Part shown: positions 8,223 through 16,870 of the stretch, in pieces
How positions within the stretch are numbered: the stretch's first letter is position 1
Layout: each line of letters starts with the position of its first letter
Assembly (NCBI GenBank): GCA_052143575.1
Contig: JBKQSP010000029.1
Span: forward strand, 62,001-126,000
DNA from: JAKACA01 sp052143575
GTDB taxonomy: Bacteria > Actinomycetota > Acidimicrobiia > Acidimicrobiales > Bog-793
Direction: 5' to 3'
DNA: 64,000 nucleotides
Notes under the pieces: model-generated
The model's input: the letters and a program-made list of their open reading frames with translations, nothing else
The model's database searches: none
What the model was told of the DNA's origin: nothing
Translations under genes and position numbers: made by a program

Positions 8223-9229
8223 CAGTGCGTGTTCACGAGGGCGCGCAGCGACTGGCGAAGGGACCCCATGGTTGCGATGACGGCTGTCGGCTCGTAGCCG
8301 CAGTGCGCCATGCAGTTGGCGCAGCGAGGATCGCGACCTCGCCCGTAGGCGGACCAGTCCGTCGTCTCGACGAGCTCCCGATAGCTGCTGGCATAGCCGT
8401 CCGCCATCAGATAGCAGGGCCGCTGCCAGCCGAACACGGAATAGCTCGGTACGCCCCAGGCCGTGCACTGGAAGTCGGCCTTGCCCTCGAGGAAGTCCAG
8501 GAAGAGCGGCGAGTGGTTGAGGCGCCACCGCTTCCTGCGGTCGTCGGAGAAGGCTTCGCGGAACAGGTTGCGGGTCTGCTGGGTGCCGAGGAAGTGCTCC
8601 TGGTCGGGCGCCTTCTCGTAGGCGTAGGCCGGCGAGATCATCATGGCGTCGACCCCGAGGTCGTCATTGAGGAAATCGAGAACGTCACGCACCGTCTTCG
8701 GCGAATCGACGTTGAAGAACGTCGAGTTCGTCGTCACGCGAAAACCACGCCCCTTGGCGGCGCGGATGGCCGAGACGGCCTGGTCGAAGACGCCTTGGCG
8801 GTCGACGGCGGCGTCGTGGCGCTCGCGGAGGCCGTCGACGTGCACGACCCAGGAGAAGTACCGCGAGGGCGTGAAGCGGTCGAGGCGGCGCTGCATCAAA
8901 ACGGCATTGGTGCACAAGTAGACGTAGATCTTGCGCCGCACGAGCTCCTCCACCATGCGGGCGATGTCGGGGTGCAGGAGGGGCTCGCCGCCGGCGATCG
9001 ACACCATGGGCGTGCCGCTCTCGGCGACGGCTGCCAAGACGTCCTCCACCGACAGCCGCTTTCGCAGGATCTCGGTCGGGTGTTGAATCTTCCCGCATCC
9101 CGGGCACGACAGGTTGCAGGAGAAGAGGGGCTCGATCTCGACGATGAACGGGTAATGCGTCGACCCCTTCATGCGGTGACGGAGGAGGTGAGCCCCGATG
9201 CGGATGTTCTGACGAAGTGGGACGGGCAT
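8222..9229 (-). CDS. hpnH: HpnH, radical SAM adenosylhopane synthase
   Basis: 335 residues, the usual length. The radical-SAM cluster motif C38-x3-C42-x2-C45 lies in CNLSCPGC, followed by the glycine-rich SAM site SIAGGEPLLHPD. The C-terminus carries further cysteines (DPRCANCMAHCGY). HpnH attaches a 5'-deoxyadenosyl group to diploptene to give adenosylhopane, the entry to C35 side-chain hopanoids. It is flanked by the fused hpnG/ispH gene upstream and dxs downstream, with TGATG overlaps on both sides. Its presence means the organism probably makes extended bacteriohopanepolyols, not only diploptene/diplopterol. Confidence 0.95.
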   Translation of the reverse strand: MPVPLRQNIRIGAHLLRHRMKGSTHYPFIVEIEPLFSCNLSCPGCGKIQHPTEILRKRLSVEDVLAAVAESGTPMVSIAGGEPLLHPDIARMVEELVRRKIYVYLCTNAVLMQRRLDRFTPSRYFSWVVHVDGLRERHDAAVDRQGVFDQAVSAIRAAKGRGFRVTTNSTFFNVDSPKTVRDVLDFLNDDLGVDAMMISPAYAYEKAPDQEHFLGTQQTRNLFREAFSDDRRKRWRLNHSPLFLDFLEGKADFQCTAWGVPSYSVFGWQRPCYLMADGYASSYRELVETTDWSAYGRGRDPRCANCMAHCGYEPTAVIATMGSLRQSLRALVNTH

Positions 9230-10671
9230 CAGCGGACCTGGGTCGGAAGGGCGAAACGGACGGTTTCTTCGGTGGTCGTGGCCTCGCTCAAGGTGAGCGG
9301 CCCGAGCAGGCGGAGCGTCTCCAGCAGCTCGTGCACGAGGAACTCAGGGGCGGAGGCTCCGGCCGTCAGGCCGATCGTCCCCACGCTGTCGAGCCAACCG
9401 AGCTGCAGCTGCGAAGCATCTTCGACCAGCTCGCTGCGGCATCCCTCCCGTCGGGCGACCTCGACGAGCCGGGCCGTGTTGGAGGAGTTCGCCGATCCCA
9501 CGACGAGCATGAGATCGCAGCGATGGGCGATTGACCGCACGGCGTCTTGGCGGTTTTGCGTCGCGTAGCAGATGTCGTCCGCCGGCGGCGCCACGATCCG
9601 CGGGAAGCGATGCCGCAGGGCGGCGACGATCTCGGCCGTCTCGTCGGTCGCCAGCGTCGTCTGGGTGAGGTAGGCGACAGGTTGCTCGGGATCGAGGTCG
9701 AGATCCTGCACGTCGTCCGAGCGCTCCACGAGGTGGAAACGGCCGGGTGCCTCCCCGAGGGTTCCTTCGATCTCCTCGTGATCGGCGTGGCCGATGAGCA
9801 CGAGGTGGTGCCCCTGGGCGGCATAGCGGCGCGCCTCGGTGTGCACCTTTGCGACGAGCGGGCAGGTGGCGTCGATGACCTTCAAATCCCCCCGCACATC
9901 GGCCTGGGCGCGCACGGCCGGGGAGACGCCGTGGGCGGCAAAGACCACGGTGGCCCTTTCTGGCACCTCGTCGAGCTCCTCCACGAAGATGGCCCCGCGG
10001 GATTCGAGGTCGCGCACGACGTGAAGGTTGTGGACGATCTGGCGCCGCACGTAGACGGGCGCCCCATAGCGCTCGAGGGCGCGCCGGACGATCTCGATCG
10101 CCCGCTCGACGCCGGCGCAGAACGAGCGCGGTGAGGCGAGGACGACCTCGTGACTCCCACAGGCCCGCGCCCATCGCTCGAGCGGGCTGCGCACGGAGCG
10201 CAACGATGCGAGGGCGCTTCGTCCGCCCGCCGGGTCGTTCGTGGCGTGAGAGACGGCGTGCACGATGGCGAGGGGGTTTCTCGGCAGGCGGTGCACGAGA
10301 GATGCCGACCTGGCATCGACGACGACGGCACCAGCTCTCACGCGAACGCCTCGCTCAGAGGAGCGCAGGGAGGGCGAGAGCGAGACGATCGGCCCCACGT
10401 GGACGCCAAGCCCGGCTTTTCCGAGCTCGCCGGCGACGATGGCTGCCATCGGCAGATGCCGGCGTCGTCCGCCGTCGCCGTCGCGCAGTTCGCTGGCGAC
10501 GACGAGGTGACCGGCGGGCAGCTCGCCCGTGGGCGAGGCGGCGAGGCCGACGAGGGCGACAGGCGTCGCTTCGTCGAGCAGGCGGGCGAAGCCTCCGATG
10601 AGGTCATCGTGCCCCGGCGCGATGACCTCGGCCCCTCCAAGGGCGTCGGCTTCGAAGCGCCGTGCCGTCAG
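9229..10671 (-). CDS. fusion of HpnG-like nucleoside phosphorylase and IspH (HMB-PP reductase)
   Basis: About 480 residues from a CTG at 10671, the closest plausible start: no ATG, GTG or TTG exists in frame near the domain boundary, and CTG lies 11 nt after the shc stop. Residues 1-165 resemble hopanoid-associated phosphorylase HpnG (ARRFEADAL, PAGHLVVASELRD, GVHVGPIVSLS, AVVVDARSASLV), which would release adenine from adenosylhopane. Residues 172-480 are IspH, which makes IPP and DMAPP from HMB-PP using a [4Fe-4S] cluster. Cluster cysteines occur in PRSFCAGVE (C185), DATCPLV and DICYATQNRQ, with active-site HNLHVV, AAHGVSP and TQNRQ. The stop overlaps the hpnH start in TGATG. A very early point of the phosphorylase fold may be missing. 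Confidence 0.82.
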   Translation of the reverse strand: MTARRFEADALGGAEVIAPGHDDLIGGFARLLDEATPVALVGLAASPTGELPAGHLVVASELRDGDGGRRRHLPMAAIVAGELGKAGLGVHVGPIVSLSPSLRSSERGVRVRAGAVVVDARSASLVHRLPRNPLAIVHAVSHATNDPAGGRSALASLRSVRSPLERWARACGSHEVVLASPRSFCAGVERAIEIVRRALERYGAPVYVRRQIVHNLHVVRDLESRGAIFVEELDEVPERATVVFAAHGVSPAVRAQADVRGDLKVIDATCPLVAKVHTEARRYAAQGHHLVLIGHADHEEIEGTLGEAPGRFHLVERSDDVQDLDLDPEQPVAYLTQTTLATDETAEIVAALRHRFPRIVAPPADDICYATQNRQDAVRSIAHRCDLMLVVGSANSSNTARLVEVARREGCRSELVEDASQLQLGWLDSVGTIGLTAGASAPEFLVHELLETLRLLGPLTLSEATTTEETVRFALPTQVR

Positions 10672-10681
10672 GACCTTGAGC

Positions 10682-12604
10682 TCAGGCGTGTCCGTCTCCC
10701 TCCAGGTAGCGCCCCAGTGCCATGACCGGAAAGACGAGCCGATAGAGGTGGTAGTTGATGTAGAAGTAGCCGGGGAAGCCCGTACCGGTGAACCAGGGCT
10801 CGTCCCAGGTGCCGTCCGCCTGCTGGCTGCTGACGAGGAACTCGACACCGCCACGGGTGCACTCTGAACGTTCACCGGCGGCCAGCAAGGCGAGGAGGGC
10901 CCACGCCGTCTGCGAGGCCGTGGACGGGCCGCGCCCCCGATAGGCGTCGTCCTCATAGGAGCGCAGGTCCTCGCCCCAACCTCCGTCGGCGTTCTGGTGG
11001 CGCTGCAGCCAGCTGACGGCGCGGCGAACCGAGCGGTGATCGGCGGGGATGCCGGCGGCGACGAGGGCGGGCACGACGGCCCCCGTGCCGTAGAGGTGAT
11101 TGGCGCCCCACCGCCCGAACCAGGAGCCGTCTGGCTCCTGGGCCGAGAGGAGCCACCGCACGCCGGCGCCGACGGCGCCGCTCCTGCCGCCCAGCGTCGC
11201 CAGCATCTCGACGACGTGAGCCGTGACATCGGCGCTCGGTGGATCGATGAGCTCGCCGAAGTCGCAGAAGGGCAGCCGCCGGCAGAGATCCCGCGTGTTG
11301 TCGACGTCGAAAGCCCCCCAGCCACCGTCGCTGCACTGCATACCCTCGATCCAGCTGACGGCGCGGGCGACGGCACCGTCGCTCGCCTCGGCCGTCCTGC
11401 GGAGCGCCAGGACGATCTCAGCCGTGTCGTCGATGTCGGGGTAGTTGTCGTTGGCGAACTCGAATGCCCAGCCTCCCGGGTCAAGGCGCGGTCGCCGCAC
11501 GCGCCAGTCACCGGGTGTCGTGATCTCTTCCGCCAGGAGCCAGCGAGCGGCTGAACGCAGCGAGGCATCGTCCGGCGGAACGCCCGCATCGCCGAGTGCG
11601 ATGACGGCAAGAGCCGTGTCCCACACGGGGGACTGGCACGCCTCGAGGCGCCGGCCCGCCTCGTCGCTGATCGTGAAACCGTCGAGCCCGGCAAGGCCGG
11701 CGCGCATGGTGTCGTGATCGAGGCCGTAACCCTGCAAGCGCAGAGCCATCAGCGAGTACACCCATGGGGGCTGGATCCCACCCCAGGAGCCGTCTGCCTC
11801 CTGGCGATCGAGGATCCAGCGTTCAGCCCGACGAAGGGCGGCCGTTCGCAGGAAGCGCAACGGTCGCCGCTCGTAGACATGGAGGAGACGGTCGAGCAAC
11901 TGGAATCGACCTGCCCACGTCGTGATCGGCTCACGAGGTGGGGCGGCGGCGCCGGTGCGCAGCTCGTCGATGTCGAAGCTCAGCCCGTGCACCGGTCGGT
12001 GGCTGCCCACGACCGTGAGCGCAACGATCGTCTGGCGGGCCCAGCAGCCGAAGTCGTAGATGTTGAGCGGCATCCACTTCGGGAGGAACATCAGCTCGGG
12101 AGGGAGAACCGGCAGTTCGGCCCAGGGCCACAGCCCGAAGAGCGCCAGCCAGATACGCGTGAACACCCGTGTCCGCTCGATGCCGCCGGAGGCAAGGATG
12201 AAAGCGGCAGCCGTCTGCATGTGGCCGGCGTCTGCCTCGTCACCGGCGAGACGGAGGGCGACGTAGGCCTCGGCGGTGGTCGACAGGTCGGGCGGTCCAG
12301 CGTAGAAATTCGCCCACGTCCCGTCGCCACGCTGCTGCGATCGGATCCAGCGAGCCGAGGCGGCCGTCTCCTCGAGCGTTCGGATGCCGAGGAACTCGCG
12401 CAGGAGGAGATCCTCGGCATCCATCGTGACGTTCGTCTCGAGCTCGCCTTTCCAGTAGCCGTCCTCGTGCTGCAACGACCGCAGTGCTTCGCCAGCTCGA
12501 GCCAGGCAGGCCTCGACCTGGCGATCCGGCTCGACGAGCGCCGGCGTCGCATCTGCAGCTGTGACGGGCGAGAGGAATCGTTCGCTCGGCGCCAGGGCGC
12601 TCAT
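10682..12604 (-). CDS. shc: squalene-hopene cyclase
   Basis: 640 residues, typical for SHC. Converts squalene to hopene/hopanol, a monotopic membrane enzyme. The catalytic acid motif DxDDTA is DIDDTA at 390-395. Several QW repeats are visible (RQEADGSWGG, QCSDGGWGAF, AQEPDGSWFGRWG, HQNADGGWGED, QQADGTWDEPWF). The start is ATG at 12604, overlapping the TGA of the prenyl synthase gene in a 4-bp ATGA. It sits centrally in the hopanoid operon. Squalene would be supplied by HpnC, HpnD and HpnE encoded just upstream. Confidence 0.96.
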   Translation of the reverse strand: MSALAPSERFLSPVTAADATPALVEPDRQVEACLARAGEALRSLQHEDGYWKGELETNVTMDAEDLLLREFLGIRTLEETAASARWIRSQQRGDGTWANFYAGPPDLSTTAEAYVALRLAGDEADAGHMQTAAAFILASGGIERTRVFTRIWLALFGLWPWAELPVLPPELMFLPKWMPLNIYDFGCWARQTIVALTVVGSHRPVHGLSFDIDELRTGAAAPPREPITTWAGRFQLLDRLLHVYERRPLRFLRTAALRRAERWILDRQEADGSWGGIQPPWVYSLMALRLQGYGLDHDTMRAGLAGLDGFTISDEAGRRLEACQSPVWDTALAVIALGDAGVPPDDASLRSAARWLLAEEITTPGDWRVRRPRLDPGGWAFEFANDNYPDIDDTAEIVLALRRTAEASDGAVARAVSWIEGMQCSDGGWGAFDVDNTRDLCRRLPFCDFGELIDPPSADVTAHVVEMLATLGGRSGAVGAGVRWLLSAQEPDGSWFGRWGANHLYGTGAVVPALVAAGIPADHRSVRRAVSWLQRHQNADGGWGEDLRSYEDDAYRGRGPSTASQTAWALLALLAAGERSECTRGGVEFLVSSQQADGTWDEPWFTGTGFPGYFYINYHLYRLVFPVMALGRYLEGDGHA

Positions 12605-13602
12605 CGGTCTCGCGCCGTGACATAGCGGGCGACGGCGGCGAGTGCGGCGCTCGGGCCCGGCTCGAGCTCGAGACCCTCGAGGGCACCGAGGGCGGCCCGC
12701 AGGTGCCAGGCGCCCATGGCCATCGTCGCCTGGCGGGCGCCGCACTCCTCGAGCAGTGCGGACGCTGCCGCCACGTCGCTGTCCGACAGCTCGCCCGCCA
12801 GCAGGCAGCCAAGGGCGTCGGCTGTGCCGGCTGCGGCCCAGGCGATGGCGACAGGGAGCGTCTTCTTGTGATTGCGGAGGTCGTTCCCGACGGGCTTGCC
12901 CGTGGCCGTCGGCTCACCCCAGATGCCGAGGACGTCATCGATGGCTTGGAAGGCGATCCCGAGGTGACGACCGTATTCGGCGAGCGCCTCGACTGTCGAC
13001 GCAGGGGCGCCCGCCAGCACGGCGCCGAGAGAGGCGGCACACGACAGGAGTGCCCCCGTCTTGCCGGCTGCCATGTGCAGGCACTCCTCGACCGAGAGCC
13101 AGGGGCGGCGCTCGAAGGCCATGTCCTCGGCTTGACCGGCGATCATCATCTGGGTTGCCTCCGCCAAACGGGCGGCCGCCGTCACACGGGACGGCGTCGG
13201 CTCCTCGAGGAGGAGCTGGAGGGCGAGCGTGACGAGTGCGTCGCCCGTGATGATGGCATGGCCGACGCCGTGTTTTGCCCACACGGTCGGACGGTGGCGA
13301 CGTTCGAGATCTCCGTCGATGATGTCGTCGTGAATGAGCGAGAAGTTGTGCACGAGCTCGATGGCGACGGCACCGACAGTGGCGACGTCCTCGTCGCTGC
13401 CGACGGCGGCGGCTGACAGGAGCACGAGACCGGCGCGCACGAACTTGCCCCCGCCCTCGAGGTGATGGCGCACGGCTGACTCCAGCTGGGGGCTGAGGCG
13501 GGAGATAGCGGCTTCCAGCTGTGGGGCGACGAGAGCGCGGGTGCGGCCGAGTGCCTCGGCGGCGCTCGGGACGTCGCGGGCTACTGCCGGTGCCGTCGTC
13601 AC
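12601..13602 (-). CDS. trans-polyprenyl diphosphate synthase (likely farnesyl/geranylgeranyl diphosphate synthase)
   Basis: 333 residues from a GTG that overlaps the hpnE stop in GTGA. The two aspartate-rich motifs are complete: first DDIIDGDLERRHRPT, second QAIDDVLGIWG. GGGKFVRAGLVLL provides the diphosphate-binding Lys and Arg. The residue pair before the first DDxxD (SLIH) is compatible with a short-chain product; in this operon farnesyl diphosphate for squalene is the obvious job. Actinobacterial IdsA-type enzymes look similar, so C20 product cannot be excluded. Confidence 0.88.
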   Translation of the reverse strand: MTTAPAVARDVPSAAEALGRTRALVAPQLEAAISRLSPQLESAVRHHLEGGGKFVRAGLVLLSAAAVGSDEDVATVGAVAIELVHNFSLIHDDIIDGDLERRHRPTVWAKHGVGHAIITGDALVTLALQLLLEEPTPSRVTAAARLAEATQMMIAGQAEDMAFERRPWLSVEECLHMAAGKTGALLSCAASLGAVLAGAPASTVEALAEYGRHLGIAFQAIDDVLGIWGEPTATGKPVGNDLRNHKKTLPVAIAWAAAGTADALGCLLAGELSDSDVAAASALLEECGARQATMAMGAWHLRAALGALEGLELEPGPSAALAAVARYVTARDR

Positions 13603-14954
13603 GTCACTGCCTCCTCGAGGGGCCGTTGCTCTCGCCTGCCGCGGCCGAGGAAGCAGAGCGCTCGGGCGGCGGAATCGCGCCCGCTACGCACGGCACCCTC
13701 CATGGTGGCCGGCCAACCGGTGTCACAGGCGGCGCCGGCGAGGAAGAGGCCAGGCGTCCTCGTCGTGCTGGCGGGCCGAAGGGCGTGCGAGCCGGGCCGA
13801 GGCAGGAACGTGGCGGCGCGCTCCCGCGTGACGACCGCATCGAGGAGGCGGGCGTTGCGAGCCGCCGGGAAGACGTCGGCTATCGCCTCCATGAAGTACG
13901 ACGCCAGGTCCGCCGACCGGCGCCCGATGTAGGCGGTGGCAGCCGAGAGCGAGATCGCCAGGCACTGACCGCTGGTCGCCCCGCTCGAGCACGTCCGATC
14001 GAAGACGAATTGGATGGGCGAATCGACGCAGGCAGCAAGAGGCAGCTCGGTCACCCGCCGGTCGAGCAGGAGTTGGACGTTGACGATGGGCGAGGCGCCG
14101 AGCGCCTCGGCGGCCCGCCCGTCCTCGAATGCCCCGAGGGCCACGGCGCTGCGCGGCGGCGTCGCCACGATGACGGTGTCGACGGCGAGCTTCCTTGTGC
14201 CCGTCGTGACGACGAATCCACCCCCCGCCGAGCGCTCGACCGAGCCGACCGGCGACGAGAGCGCCACTTCGACGCCGGCGGCGCCGAGGGCCTGGGCGGC
14301 ATTGGCACCGTGCAGCTCCCCGAGCGGCACGGCCGACCAGCCGATGTCCCCGGCGTCGGCGCGGTCGAGCAGTCCGACGCGAAAGACCTTCGTCGCCAGC
14401 TTGAGGGAGGCCTCACCGGCCGGGACATTCAACGTCGGCAGGGCGATGAGGTTCCAGAGCCGCTCGATGGCACGTTCGCTCTGACCGTGTTCGGCGAGCC
14501 AGGGGCCGAACGCGATGGCGTCAAGCAAGGCGTCGTCGGGGTCGAGTCGACGAAGGGCGAGGGCGGCGCCGAGAAGTCCGGCGCGCTCGCGCAGCGAAAG
14601 ATGGCGGTACCTGGCGAGGGCTCCGGCGAGGTGAAAAGGAGCGGGCAGGCGCGACCGCCCGATGGAGGCGGAAGCGCCGCCGGGCCGGAGAACCGGGACG
14701 TCGAGTCGCCGTTGCAGGAGGACCTGCGAGGTCGCTCCCATCCGTCCCAGCAATTCCCGGTACTCAGTGCAGCATCGCAGGAAGACGTGCTGGCCGTTGT
14801 CGAACGACAGGCCGTTGCGCTGGATCGATGACGTCAGGCCGCCAAGGGTCGGCCGGCGCTCGAGGAGGACGACCTCCGCCCCGCCGTCGGCCGCCGTCAG
14901 GGCAGCGGCGATGCCCGCCAGACCTCCCCCGACGACGCCGAGGCGCCCGCTCAC
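13599..14954 (-). CDS. hpnE: HpnE, FAD-dependent hydroxysqualene dehydroxylase
   Basis: 451 residues from GTG at 14954, which overlaps the hpnD stop in GTGA. The N-terminal Rossmann FAD motif is LGVVGGGLAGIAAALTAADG with the following acidic residue in VVLLERRPTLGG. A second FAD region near the C-terminus reads GLFLAGAACDTGWPATMEGAVRSG. HpnE reduces hydroxysqualene to squalene, the last step of the HpnCDE route that replaces squalene synthase. An open frame extends upstream of the GTG across hpnD, but that part is a shadow. Confidence 0.92.
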   Translation of the reverse strand: MSGRLGVVGGGLAGIAAALTAADGGAEVVLLERRPTLGGLTSSIQRNGLSFDNGQHVFLRCCTEYRELLGRMGATSQVLLQRRLDVPVLRPGGASASIGRSRLPAPFHLAGALARYRHLSLRERAGLLGAALALRRLDPDDALLDAIAFGPWLAEHGQSERAIERLWNLIALPTLNVPAGEASLKLATKVFRVGLLDRADAGDIGWSAVPLGELHGANAAQALGAAGVEVALSSPVGSVERSAGGGFVVTTGTRKLAVDTVIVATPPRSAVALGAFEDGRAAEALGASPIVNVQLLLDRRVTELPLAACVDSPIQFVFDRTCSSGATSGQCLAISLSAATAYIGRRSADLASYFMEAIADVFPAARNARLLDAVVTRERAATFLPRPGSHALRPASTTRTPGLFLAGAACDTGWPATMEGAVRSGRDSAARALCFLGRGRREQRPLEEAVT

Positions 14955-15790
14955 GGCCGCGCTCCGGCGAGGCTCCGGAGTGCGACGAGCGCCTTCTCCC
15001 AGTTCGGGAGTGACAAGCGCCCTCGCGTGACGGCAATCGGTTCCCGCTCGATCCTGCCAAGCAACCGCCGGTAGATGCCGGCCATGGCGGCGACGCAGGC
15101 GCGGCTGCGACCGTCTAGCAGCGGCAGCAGCTGCAGTCCCTCCTCGAACCACTGCTCGGCGCGCCCGCATTCGAGCGCGACGAGCTCGGCCAGCAACGGC
15201 GCCGGCGCGACGAGGTCGGCGGGGCAGCCGACGGCCTCGGCGTCGGTGCTCGGGAGGTAGACGCGGCCGAGCTCGCGGTCCTCGATGATGTCCCGCAGGA
15301 TGTTCGTCAGCTGCAGCGCGACGCCGAGGGTGTCCGCCAGCGGTTCGGCGCGCTCGGGATCGGTGGAGCCGAAGACGGCCAACGAGAGCCGACCGACGGA
15401 GCCTGCCACACGCCGGCAGTAGCCGACGAGGTCTTCGATCGTCGCGTAGGACGTGCCGATGACGTCCATCTCGCACCCGTCGACGATCTCGCCGAAGGCA
15501 CTCATCGGGAGGCGGTAGCGACGGGCTGCGTCCGCCACGGCCACGAGGACGGCGTCCTCGCTGTGCTCATCGATCGTGTCGATCGCCTTGCGGACCCGCT
15601 GCAGGGCGGCGAGCTTCTCCTCGGGCGCCAGCTGCCCGTCGCCGATGTCGTCGATGCGTCGCGCCAAGGCGTAGACAGCCGAGAGGGCGCGGCGCTCCGG
15701 CGGCTTGAGGAGGCGGATCCCGTAGGCGAAGTTCTTCGCCTCCGTGCGCGTCACCGACTCGCACCACTCGTAGGCGGCCTCGGTGTTCAC
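14951..15790 (-). CDS. hpnD: HpnD, presqualene diphosphate synthase
   Basis: 279 residues, GTG start overlapping the hpnC stop in GTGA. A trans-isoprenyl diphosphate synthase of the squalene/phytoene family. It has the first Asp motif ARRIDDIGD, the second QLTNILRDIIEDRELGRVYLP, and KNFAYGIRLL and YCRRVAGSVGRL. It condenses two farnesyl diphosphates to presqualene diphosphate. Conservation is stronger than in neighbouring HpnC, as expected for the HpnD member. Confidence 0.92.
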   Translation of the reverse strand: MNTEAAYEWCESVTRTEAKNFAYGIRLLKPPERRALSAVYALARRIDDIGDGQLAPEEKLAALQRVRKAIDTIDEHSEDAVLVAVADAARRYRLPMSAFGEIVDGCEMDVIGTSYATIEDLVGYCRRVAGSVGRLSLAVFGSTDPERAEPLADTLGVALQLTNILRDIIEDRELGRVYLPSTDAEAVGCPADLVAPAPLLAELVALECGRAEQWFEEGLQLLPLLDGRSRACVAAMAGIYRRLLGRIEREPIAVTRGRLSLPNWEKALVALRSLAGARP

Positions 15791-16668
15791 GGCGCCGTTG
15801 CCCTCCGGCTCGCCGTCACGACGTTGGCGAGCAGGCGTACGGCCAAACGGGCCGGCTGCGGCCGGCAGGCGGTCGAGAGCACGTCATGGTCGGCGCGACC
15901 GATTGCATCGAGGGCGGCCATACCGCCGGCGGTGAATCCCGAGACGGCGAGGCGCGGTCGGAAGGGGAGCTGCCTGGCGAGGGGGATGCCCGCATCCAGC
16001 AGGCAGCTGGCTCGATCGGCCATGGCGGCGACAAGGCGGCGCAGCGCCTCCTCGGCGTGCGAGCCGAGGAGGGCATCGGTGCTGCATCCGAAGCGCGCCA
16101 GCTCTTCTCGGGGCAGGTAGACGCGGCCCCGTGCGGCATCCTCACCGACGTCCTGTAGATGCTCGACGATCTGCAGCCCGATGCAGACCTCGTCGGAGAG
16201 GGCAACGCGCTCCGGCGTCGAGGCGCTGAAGACCTCGAGGACGAGGCGGCCGACCGGCGCTGCAGAGAGCATGCAATATCCGACGAGGTCGTCGTAGGTC
16301 TCGTAGCACTGGACACGCTGGTCCATGCGGTTCGCCTCGATGAGGCGGAGGAACGGCTCCAGGCTGAGCTCGCCGCTGCGAAGCAGCGGTGAGAGTCGCT
16401 GCAGGACCGCATGGGTGGCCTCACCCGAGACGGCGAGGGCGAGCTCGGCCTCCAGCGCGTCGAGGAGTTCGAGCCGGTCTCCTTCCGCCTCGTCGCCGAG
16501 ATCGTCGGCAAGACGGGCGAAGCCGTAGATCGCCATGAGACGCCTGCGTACATGGCGAGGCAGCAGGCGCGATGCAACGGGGAAGTTCTCGTGGCGCGCC
16601 CTCGCGACGACGTCGTCTGGTGCCGCAAATCTCCCGTCGAGGGGGTACTCGGACCCGATCTGCACCAC
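15787..16668 (-). CDS. hpnC: HpnC, hydroxysqualene synthase
   Basis: 293 residues. Squalene/phytoene-synthase fold with first Asp motif FARLADDLGDEAEG and second region IVEHLQDVGEDAARGRVYLP, plus NFPVASRLLP near the N-terminus. HpnC converts presqualene diphosphate to hydroxysqualene. First gene of the eight-gene operon. The GTG at 16668 has GAAGGGG about 10 nt upstream, and a sigma-70-like promoter lies 46-73 bp upstream. Assigned as HpnC rather than HpnD by its place before HpnD and its divergent second motif. Confidence 0.9.
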   Translation of the reverse strand: MVQIGSEYPLDGRFAAPDDVVARARHENFPVASRLLPRHVRRRLMAIYGFARLADDLGDEAEGDRLELLDALEAELALAVSGEATHAVLQRLSPLLRSGELSLEPFLRLIEANRMDQRVQCYETYDDLVGYCMLSAAPVGRLVLEVFSASTPERVALSDEVCIGLQIVEHLQDVGEDAARGRVYLPREELARFGCSTDALLGSHAEEALRRLVAAMADRASCLLDAGIPLARQLPFRPRLAVSGFTAGGMAALDAIGRADHDVLSTACRPQPARLAVRLLANVVTASRRATAP

Positions 16669-16713
16669 CGGACAGCCCCTTCATCTAACGCCGATGACCA
16701 CTCGTCCACTCTT

Positions 16714-16741
16714 GTTATACCTGGGGGGGACCGCCCGTCAA
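16714..16741 (-). promoter_or_regulatory. sigma-70-like promoter of the hopanoid operon
   Basis: On the minus strand TTGACG (16741-16736) is followed after 16 bp by TATAAC (16719-16714), a near-consensus -35/-10 pair in GC-rich surroundings. The predicted 5' leader to the hpnC GTG would be about 37 nt. No match to the inverted repeat upstream of the neighbouring MerR-TetR gene was found here. Confidence 0.6.
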
Positions 16742-16870
16742 GGCTTTCCGGACAATTGACTGGTCACTGCCAGCATCAAGGTGCGAGTCTGCCGCGACAG
16801 GGGCAGGGCGACTGCGGGAGGAGCCGCAGTGCCCGCCGCGGCTGCCTCGCCGCCCCCAGCGTTGCCGGGT

